In this document: one piece after another, positions 8,043-12,914 of the stretch | Position numbering within the stretch: the stretch's first letter is position 1 | Layout of the letters: every line of letters begins with the position of its first letter | NCBI GenBank assembly: GCA_021846005.1 | Contig: JAJZIZ010000018.1 | Coordinates: 1 to 12,914 of the forward strand | Direction of reading: 5' to 3' | Source: Microcaldota archaeon | GTDB lineage: Archaea > Micrarchaeota > Micrarchaeia > Micrarchaeales > CABMGC01 | DNA length: 12,914 nucleotides | The notes under the pieces: generated by a model | Told to the model about the DNA's origin: nothing | Database searches by the model: none | What the model saw: only the letters and a program-made list of their open reading frames with translations | Translations under genes and position numbers: made by a program

Positions 8043-8231
8043 TCAGAGCTTGAGAGCTTCCTTGGTCCTGTCATAGGTCTTTCTGTCCCCGAACTCCTCC
8101 TTCTTCCCATGATTCCATTGGGACACAGGCCTCAGGTACCCCACTATCCTGGAGTACACTTCACACCTGGTCCTTTCGGCTTCATGCCTTTCCAGAGTCT
8201 CTTTTTCCAATACTTGCATTTCTTCTTTCAT
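8043..8231 (-). CDS. nrdD: C-terminal glycyl-radical segment of anaerobic ribonucleotide reductase, as a separate ORF
   Basis: A 62-codon ORF. Residues 23-53 (CEVYSRIVGYLRPVSQWNHG onward to EEFGDRKTY) match the conserved C-terminus of class III NrdD. R28-I-V-G31-Y carries the expected glycyl-radical glycine, G31. The preceding 22 residues are a charged helix (KEEMQVLEKETLERHEAERT). Its ATG overlaps the TGA of the main nrdD ORF (ATGA), and GGTGG lies 5 nt upstream as a possible ribosome site, consistent with coupled translation. C23 could complete the zinc site begun by the CPKC of the main ORF. The frame is -1 relative to the main ORF, and a single extra A in the AAAAA run at the junction would fuse the two into one protein. 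Confidence 0.85.
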   Translation of the reverse strand: MKEEMQVLEKETLERHEAERTRCEVYSRIVGYLRPVSQWNHGKKEEFGDRKTYDRTKEALKL

Positions 8232-10252
8232 TTTTCCACCTTTTTCAGTATGAGGTCATCGCATTTTGGACAGTATTCATGCCTGCCGTATATGTAACCA
8301 TGTTTCGGACAGACGCTGAATGTTGGAGTTATCGTGTAATAAGGCAGCTTGAAATTCTCAGCTATCCTTCGTACAAGCTTCTTGGTCGATTCGGTGGAAG
8401 GCATTGATTCCCCGAGAAAAGTGTGTATGACAGTTCCTCCAGTGTATTTCGATTGTATTTCATCCTGGTGCTGAAGGACCTCGAATACATCATCGCTGTA
8501 GCCAACCGGAAGATGCGACGAATTTGTATAGTATGGAGCTGCACCTTTCACATATGCATGCTCATTCGCAACTATTATATCTGAAAATGCCTTCTTGTCC
8601 TTTAGTGCAAGGGAATAGGCAGTGCTCTCGGCAGGGGTAGCCTCAAGATTGTATATATGATTGGTTTCCAGCTGGTAGCCTTCCAGGACGTCCCTGACGA
8701 AGTCTATTGTCCTTATGGCAAATTTTCTTCCCTCTGGGCTTGCTATGTTATTCTCGCTGCCGAGAAGATTCATGCACGCCTCATTCATCCCCACTATGCC
8801 TATGGTGGCAAAATGATTCTTCCAGTATTCTCCGTATGCGGATTTTATGCCTGCCAGATAGTGCTTGGAATATGGATAAAGGTTCATTTCGGTGAATTTT
8901 TCGAGTATTTCCCTTTTTATCTCAAGGCCTTCTTTGGAGGCATCCATTACCGATTTCAGGCGTTGACGGAATTCTGCTTCGTTTTTCGAGAGGTATGCCT
9001 GCCTTGGCAGGTTTATTGTGAATACGCCTATGGAACCGGTAAGAGGGTTTGCGCCGAATAGGCCGCCTCCTCGCTTCTTTAATTCCCGCGTGTCGAGCCT
9101 GAGCCTGCAGCACATGCTCCTTGCGTCTTCCGGTTTCATGTCGCTGTTTATAAAATTGGAGAAGTATGGTATGCCGTACTTTCTTGTCATCTCCCAGATA
9201 GAGTCATATATCGGATTTTCCCAGTCGAAATCCTTTGTTATGTTGTAAGTCGGTATGGGAAAGGTGAATACCCTGCCGACGGCGTCTCCTTCGATCATAA
9301 CCTCTGCGAAGGCCTTGTTCAACATGTCCATCTCATTCTGGAACTCGGAGTAGGTGTTCTCGGTTATCTTTCCGCCGATGATAACTCCCTCGTTTTTTAT
9401 GTATTCGGGAACCTTTAAATCAAGAGTAAGGTTAGTGAAAGGAGTCTGGAATCCTACACGGGTCGGAACATTCATGTTGAATAGAAACTCCTGCATGGCC
9501 TGCTTTACTTGTGCATAGTTGAGGCCATCGTAGCGTATAAATGGCGCGAGGTAGGTATCGAAATTTGAAAAGGCCTGTGCTCCTGCGCTTTCGCCCTGTA
9601 GAGTATAAAAGAAGTTAACTATCTGCATCAGGGCTGTCCTGAAATGCCTTGCAGGCTTTGATTCCACTTTGCCCCTGGCACCTCCGAAACCCCTTATCAG
9701 AAGATCCTTCAGATCCCATCCGACACAATACGGGCCAAGTACATTGAGCTGGTGTATGTGGACATCGCCGCTTTGATGCATCATTTTGAGCTTTTCGGGA
9801 TATATCCGGTTCAGCCAGTATGATGAGACTATCTTAGATGTGACATAGTTGTTAAGCCCCTGCAGAGAGTAGTCCATGTTTGCATTCTCCTTGACTGCCC
9901 AGTCTTTCTTGTATATGTAGTCTTCCACAGACTCAATGTCCTTCATCAGTGAGGAGAGCTGGCGTATGTCCTTGTGCTGCTGCCTGTAGAGTATGTACGA
10001 TTTGGCAAGTTCAGGATAATTGTTCTCTATAAGAATCATTTCAACGAAATCCTGTATCTGCTCGACGGAAGGCGGGGTCTTGTAATATTGGTCGATTTTC
10101 CCGGAGACCTCGACTGCAAGCTTCAGAGCTTCGGCATACCTGTCTATAGGGCCGAACTTTGCCGCGACCATAGCTTTTAATATCGCATCCCTTATCTTTT
10201 CCATCTGGAAAGGCACAACAGATCCATCACGCTTTATTACGAAATCAGCCAT
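8228..10252 (-). CDS. nrdD: Anaerobic (class III) ribonucleoside-triphosphate reductase, main part lacking the glycyl-radical C-terminus
   Basis: 674 residues from the ATG at 10252. It reduces ribonucleoside triphosphates to deoxy forms under anaerobic conditions. Residues 1 to about 95 form an ATP-cone allosteric domain (FVIKRDGSVVPFQMEKIRDA). Barrel motifs include DVHIHQLNVLGPYCVGWD with C176 and RSMCCRLRLD with C381 and C382, the region of the catalytic cysteines. The C-terminal CPKHGYIYGRHEYCPKC (C648, C661, C664) is part of the zinc-binding finger, but the ORF then ends after ten residues, before the glycyl-radical loop, which is in the overlapping 62-codon ORF. The frame is open upstream to 10345, but that extension would contain the promoter TATA box and is not typical of the family, so the ATG at 10252 is preferred. 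Confidence 0.93.
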   Translation of the reverse strand: MADFVIKRDGSVVPFQMEKIRDAILKAMVAAKFGPIDRYAEALKLAVEVSGKIDQYYKTPPSVEQIQDFVEMILIENNYPELAKSYILYRQQHKDIRQLSSLMKDIESVEDYIYKKDWAVKENANMDYSLQGLNNYVTSKIVSSYWLNRIYPEKLKMMHQSGDVHIHQLNVLGPYCVGWDLKDLLIRGFGGARGKVESKPARHFRTALMQIVNFFYTLQGESAGAQAFSNFDTYLAPFIRYDGLNYAQVKQAMQEFLFNMNVPTRVGFQTPFTNLTLDLKVPEYIKNEGVIIGGKITENTYSEFQNEMDMLNKAFAEVMIEGDAVGRVFTFPIPTYNITKDFDWENPIYDSIWEMTRKYGIPYFSNFINSDMKPEDARSMCCRLRLDTRELKKRGGGLFGANPLTGSIGVFTINLPRQAYLSKNEAEFRQRLKSVMDASKEGLEIKREILEKFTEMNLYPYSKHYLAGIKSAYGEYWKNHFATIGIVGMNEACMNLLGSENNIASPEGRKFAIRTIDFVRDVLEGYQLETNHIYNLEATPAESTAYSLALKDKKAFSDIIVANEHAYVKGAAPYYTNSSHLPVGYSDDVFEVLQHQDEIQSKYTGGTVIHTFLGESMPSTESTKKLVRRIAENFKLPYYTITPTFSVCPKHGYIYGRHEYCPKCDDLILKKVEK

Positions 10253-10300
10253 AAAACCACAACAGGTAGTATTTTCAAACAGATGAGATACTACATATCG

Positions 10301-10310
10301 GTATTTATAC
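10301..10310 (-). promoter_or_regulatory. TATA box of the nrd operon
   Basis: GTATAAATAC on the minus strand, preceded by the purine-containing GGCGGAA as a possible BRE, about 54 nt upstream of the nrdD ATG. This is the best archaeal promoter match in the window and would give a leader of about 25-30 nt. Its position argues against starting NrdD at 10345. Confidence 0.6.
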
Positions 10311-10336
10311 TTCCGCCAAGTTCGGATGGAAAAATG

Positions 10337-10390
10337 AGTATACACAAATTAAAGGCAGGATAAAAATAGTGAAGTATACAAAAGTATAGT
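10337..10390. repeat. Three AGTATA-type direct repeats upstream of the nrd promoter, possible operator
   Basis: On the plus strand AGTATACA occurs at 10337-10344 and 10373-10380, and the related AGTATAGT at 10383-10390. Starts are 36 and 10 bp apart, so the last two sit one helical turn apart. The core GTATAC is palindromic. They lie in the 173-bp gap between the HxlR-type regulator and nrdD, just upstream of the nrdD TATA box, where a regulator could bind. The rest of the gap is AT-rich without a visible gene. The region is AT-biased, so chance is not excluded. Confidence 0.35.
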
Positions 10391-10425
10391 AGAATTGCGA
10401 ATCTGTTGAATATGCATGATTTTTT

Positions 10426-10812
10426 TCAGTCAGAGGCGCAGTAGGAAAATAATGAGCATTCAGCGCATTTGCGGTCCTTGCATAATGGGCTGTTGCCATA
10501 TGCCTTTGTCCCGAACGATTTCAGGCTTTTTATTATCTCTTCGAGTTCAGCGCCGCTTTTAGTGAGGCGGTAACTGGTGTGAATGGAACCTTCCTTCCGG
10601 GATTCCGACTTGCGTATTATTCCGGTGTCTGAAAGCCCTTTCAATATTTCACTGAGGCCTCTTGGAGTCATGCCTGGCGAAGACTGCAACATAAAGTTAA
10701 AAGTAGTCTTCCCGCCTTCTGTAATTATGCTTTCTATGACGGGTATTGACCACCTTTTGCCCAGCACATGCAACAGATACAAGGTGGTGCATTCCGGTCG
10801 TTTGCGGCCCAT
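10426..10812 (-). CDS. HxlR-type winged-helix transcriptional regulator with C-terminal cysteine cluster
   Basis: 128 residues. The pattern C8-TTLYLLHVLGKRWSIPVIES at the start, a recognition-helix region TPRGLSEILKGLSDTGII (49-66) and a wing ending in SYRLTKSGAEL are typical of HxlR/MarR-like DNA-binding proteins. Unusually, the C-terminus carries C111-x4-C116-x2-C119-x5-C125 in the last 18 residues, which could bind a metal or Fe-S cluster or act as a thiol switch. With C8 there are five cysteines. It lies directly upstream of nrdD on the same strand, so control of the oxygen-sensitive reductase is a reasonable inference. It has its own TATA-like element. Confidence 0.88.
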   Translation of the reverse strand: MGRKRPECTTLYLLHVLGKRWSIPVIESIITEGGKTTFNFMLQSSPGMTPRGLSEILKGLSDTGIIRKSESRKEGSIHTSYRLTKSGAELEEIIKSLKSFGTKAYGNSPLCKDRKCAECSLFSYCASD

Positions 10813-10832
10813 GCTATTTTATCCGCATGAAG

Positions 10833-10845
10833 ATTATAAAAATAT
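10833..10845 (-). promoter_or_regulatory. TATA-like box of the HxlR-type regulator gene
   Basis: On the minus strand the element is ATATTTTTATAAT, centred about 27 nt upstream of the ATG at 10812, which fits a leaderless archaeal transcript. It lies in the 120-bp divergent gap shared with the right-hand plus-strand operon. Confidence 0.45.
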
Positions 10846-10893
10846 GTAGCAAGAATTTCCTGCGCTTTGGTGATGCCGCTATGGTTCAGAAAT

Positions 10894-10903
10894 CAATAAA
10901 AGC
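10894..10903 (+). promoter_or_regulatory. TATA-like box of the membrane protein/ferredoxin operon
   Basis: CAATAAAAGC preceded by AGAAAT, centred about 34 nt upstream of the TTG at 10933. A transcript start about 26 nt downstream would leave a leader of only a few bases. Confidence 0.4.
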
Positions 10904-10932
10904 TTTTCATTCCCAGCTTTTCCGGTAATGGT

Positions 10933-11667
10933 TTGATAGATTTCTTATTGCAGATAGCCGCAAGTAGCAGTACGGCAGTAAATAACTACGTAACTGCAGG
11001 AGCTACTTACACTGAAAACACAGTAGTTGTACTTCTGACGATGCTTACAGTGCTTGCGCTCTCGGTGCAGATAGCAAGAAGGTACTTTATCAGGATCCTG
11101 AAAAAGTTCACCCTTAGAATAGCGGCAGATATCTGGTGGCTTATTTATGTCATCCTGAGGGACGCGAGCATATTCCTGGTGGTATTCCTGGGGTTCATGC
11201 TTTTCTGGCCGGGAATATACCAGGACTTCCCGATAGCCATGCCTTTTGCCCCGCTTGCGGTGGACTTTTTTGCAATGGCGCTCGTGCTCATGCTTGTAGT
11301 TGATACCGAAGACAATTCATTCTACAACAGCTTGGTTTCAATATTCGTCATGATAGGATCCCTTCTGTATATATCAGGAGTTATTCTTGTCACTGAAAGC
11401 GCAGTCCAGCTTTCGAAGCTACCCCCTACAGTCACCACTAACGTCAACAACATATGGGGATTCGCCTACAAGTACCTTAACTCAATGAATAATCCTGCAC
11501 TCTCGATATACACATTCTACGTCTCGATAACGATACTTGGGATATGCGGACTTATTGCCATAATATATTCGTTTAGAGGAGGCATATTGAACAGGAGGGT
11601 AGAGCCTAAAGCCAGCCCTGTAATAAAACAGGTGCAGGCTCCGGAGGCGCAGGCGCAGAAGAAGTAG
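10933..11667 (+). CDS. Five-helix membrane protein of unknown function
   Basis: 244 residues with hydrophobic helices at about 28-47, 66-93, 107-123, 131-153 and 191-213, and a Pro/Ala/Gln/Lys-rich tail (222-244). The start is a TTG at 10933. No ATG or GTG exists in frame between the upstream stop at 10897 and codon 37, which lies inside the first helix. There is no histidine and only one cysteine (C205), so it is unlikely to bind heme or an Fe-S cluster itself. Loops rich in T, N and S (10-27 and 160-185) may face outside. It ends 6 nt before the ferredoxin-like gene, so the two are probably co-transcribed. I do not recognise the family; a membrane anchor for the ferredoxin is a guess from position. 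Confidence 0.75.
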   Translation: MIDFLLQIAASSSTAVNNYVTAGATYTENTVVVLLTMLTVLALSVQIARRYFIRILKKFTLRIAADIWWLIYVILRDASIFLVVFLGFMLFWPGIYQDFPIAMPFAPLAVDFFAMALVLMLVVDTEDNSFYNSLVSIFVMIGSLLYISGVILVTESAVQLSKLPPTVTTNVNNIWGFAYKYLNSMNNPALSIYTFYVSITILGICGLIAIIYSFRGGILNRRVEPKASPVIKQVQAPEAQAQKK

Positions 11668-11673
11668 AGCAAC

Positions 11674-12117
11674 ATGGGATTCAAGTTTACATTTGACGAC
11701 AGCACATGCATACAGTGCGGAGTGTGCGGCGACTCATGCCCAGTAAATGCGCTTGACTTCACCAGGCCCAGGCATTCCAAGGTTGAAGACACTGACAAGG
11801 ATAAGCCTGAAACAGAATACATGACCGAATACCCGATACAGGTTTCAAAGTGCACCGGATGCATGATATGCCCTACAGAGTGCCCGGTTTCCTGCATAAC
11901 AATAGTGAAGGTTAACAAGGAACCCAAATATGCGGAGAAGCAGGGGCCCATGCTTGACGCTGAGCCCACGAAGGACGAATTTGCACTTTCAAAATACACG
12001 AAGGCGAGGCCTTACAAGATGAAGATGAAAGACCCATGGGGGCATGAGTATGTATATATGCCCAGAAGAAGAAAGTCGACGACCCAGACCTGGGAAAACC
12101 ATGATGAAATGAAGTAG
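11674..12117 (+). CDS. Two-cluster [4Fe-4S] ferredoxin-like protein with long insert and basic tail
   Basis: 147 residues. Two complete cluster motifs are visible: C12-x2-C15-x2-C18-x3-C22-P and C60-x2-C63-x2-C66-x3-C70-P, with an extra cysteine at C74. The pairing implies two [4Fe-4S] clusters and low-potential electron transfer in the cytoplasm. The segment between the motifs (23-59) is longer than in small bacterial-type ferredoxins and is acidic, with EDTDKDKPETEY. A C-terminal extension of about 70 residues, rich in K, R and aromatic residues (including KDPWGHEYVYMPRRRK), is not part of a minimal ferredoxin and may dock to a partner. It sits between a membrane protein gene and a hydrolase-like gene. 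The electron donor and acceptor are unknown. Confidence 0.9.
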   Translation: MGFKFTFDDSTCIQCGVCGDSCPVNALDFTRPRHSKVEDTDKDKPETEYMTEYPIQVSKCTGCMICPTECPVSCITIVKVNKEPKYAEKQGPMLDAEPTKDEFALSKYTKARPYKMKMKDPWGHEYVYMPRRRKSTTQTWENHDEMK

Positions 12118-12128
12118 AAGGCATGATT

Positions 12129-12707
12129 ATGAAAAAAGCGTATATCATACATAAAGCAGGCGGAGACTCCACGAGCGACTGGATACCGTGGCTAAATCAA
12201 GAACTTCTGGAAAAAGGTTTTCAGGTAGTATCGCCTGATATGCCTGATCTTAAATCCGTGCCGATTGACGAATGGGTAAGCACGCTTTACAAGACAGCAG
12301 GAAATCCAGACCATGATACATATTTTGTGGGTCATGGTTTTGGATGCCTTGCCATAGCCAGATATCTTTCTGCACTGCAAAGCGGCATGGCTGGGGGAGT
12401 CTTTTTAGTGGCGCCATGGACAGAGCTGAAAAGCCAGTATGGAGAAGAAAAACAGAATACGGAGGAATGGACGGAAGACTGGATATGGTGGGGCAGGGCG
12501 AAGGACCGTTCAGGAAAATTCTTTGTCTTCTATTCGGAAAATGACAAATCAGTAGAAAAAAAAGATCAGGAGAATTTCGGAAAGATGCTTGGGGCAAAAA
12601 TGATTCTTGAAAAGCACAGGGGCCATTTCACAGACCAGGATGATGTCACCCAGATTCCTTCTCTCCTGAATATGATACTCGAGGAATCAGGAATAGAAAA
12701 TAAATAA
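12129..12707 (+). CDS. RBBP9/YdeN-like alpha/beta hydrolase with Ser-to-Gly nucleophile replacement
   Basis: 192 residues from the ATG at 12129, chosen because GAAGG lies 7 nt upstream; an ATG two codons earlier (12123) is also possible. The fold signature is clear: YIIHKAGGDSTSDWIPWLNQ near the N-terminus, VVSPDMPD, the nucleophile elbow FVGHGFGCLAIARYL, FVFYSENDKSV and KHRGHF. Family members normally have G-H-S-x-G at the elbow. Here it is G-H-G-F-G, with glycine (G70, codon GGT) at the serine position. The usual Asp (D139) and His (H166) are retained. It may be a non-catalytic binding protein or use another nucleophile. It follows the ferredoxin gene by 11 nt and probably shares its transcript. 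Confidence 0.88.
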   Translation: MKKAYIIHKAGGDSTSDWIPWLNQELLEKGFQVVSPDMPDLKSVPIDEWVSTLYKTAGNPDHDTYFVGHGFGCLAIARYLSALQSGMAGGVFLVAPWTELKSQYGEEKQNTEEWTEDWIWWGRAKDRSGKFFVFYSENDKSVEKKDQENFGKMLGAKMILEKHRGHFTDQDDVTQIPSLLNMILEESGIENK

Positions 12708-12710
12708 ACG

Positions 12711-12914
12711 TCAGCAGGAGTAGTTACGCGGAAGATATATGCTGAAATTCACGTATTTGTATGCTGTCTCTGAATTGTATTCGGTTACCGAACTGGAATT
12801 AGTCCCTACGTAGGCGAAGACCGCAGAAGGATAATCGGACAAGGTCTTGTTGGAGCTGTAGGGAGAGAAAGCCTTCACATTGTAATATCTGAGGAATACC
12901 GAATCATTTGAAAC
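12711..12914 (-). CDS. 3' end of a sequon-rich surface protein gene, cut by the window edge
   Basis: On the minus strand a frame is open from the right edge for 67 codons to a TGA at 12711-12713. The visible sequence is rich in S, N, Y and T and low in charge, with sequons NDS, NKT, NSS, NFS and NYS, and ends YLPRNYSC. This matches the composition of the other extracytoplasmic proteins in the window, suggesting a secreted or S-layer/pilus-type protein. No domain can be named from this fragment. Its stop lies 3 bp from the stop of the hydrolase-like gene, so the two are tightly convergent. Confidence 0.6.
   Translation of the reverse strand, partial: VSNDSVFLRYYNVKAFSPYSSNKTLSDYPSAVFAYVGTNSSSVTEYNSETAYKYVNFSIYLPRNYSC

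Noticed and set aside
8225..8240. Classical X-XXY-YYZ slippery heptamer for a programmed -1 frameshift in nrdD
   Set aside because: The in-frame sequence before the stop is GTG GAA AAA TGA, which has an A5 run but not the canonical heptamer; slippage remains possible but is not directly supported.
7791..8297. 168-codon plus-strand ORF across nrdG and the nrdD C-terminus
   Set aside because: It is antisense to the strongly supported radical SAM and glycyl-radical coding sequences and its translation shows no recognisable motifs.
8657..9061. 134-codon plus-strand ORF inside nrdD
   Set aside because: It is the shadow of conserved NrdD coding sequence on the other strand.
10253..10345. N-terminal extension of NrdD by 31 residues to an ATG at 10345
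   Set aside because: The extension would cover the best TATA box in the window and does not look like the family; the ATP-cone sequence begins right after the ATG at 10252.
10933..11667. Heme-binding cytochrome b-like membrane subunit
   Set aside because: The translation contains no histidine, so the usual heme ligands are absent.

Overview
The window looks archaeal. Evidence: heavy use of ATA, AGA and AGG codons, short intergenic gaps, TATA-like boxes about 25-27 nt upstream of several start codons (a leaderless pattern), and an archaeal set of genes (FlaI/GspE-type ATPase with FlaJ/TadC-like membrane proteins, pilin-like proteins rich in N-glycosylation sequons, anaerobic ribonucleotide reductase). 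The style suggests a small-genome, possibly DPANN-type anaerobe. That placement is inference, and no rRNA or tRNA is present to test it.

Left module (1-5742, + strand): a compact operon for a type IV pilus/archaellum/type II secretion-like machine. It holds a coiled-coil protein cut by the left edge, a VirB11/GspE/FlaI-type ATPase, an unrecognised charged soluble protein, and two different FlaJ/TadC-like membrane platform proteins. It meets, tail to tail, a minus-strand pair (7240-5819) encoding a membrane-anchored surface protein and a pilin-like protein. These could be substrates or outer parts of the same machine.

Middle module (10812-7308, - strand): an HxlR-type regulator with a C-terminal cysteine cluster, then the anaerobic (class III) ribonucleotide reductase nrdD and its radical-SAM activase nrdG. 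The nrdD reading frame is interrupted: the 674-residue main ORF stops before the glycyl-radical loop, which lies in a separate 62-codon ORF overlapping it by ATGA. The pieces are either a real two-subunit enzyme, a frameshifted gene, or the result of a one-base homopolymer error. Repeated AGTATA-type elements lie between the regulator and the nrdD promoter.

Right module (10933-12707, + strand): a five-helix membrane protein with no histidine, a two-cluster ferredoxin-like protein with a long insert and tail, and an RBBP9/YdeN-like alpha/beta hydrolase whose nucleophile serine is replaced by glycine. At the right edge the 3' end of a minus-strand, sequon-rich surface protein gene is visible (12914-12711). 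No CRISPR array, insertion sequence, tRNA or rRNA was seen.
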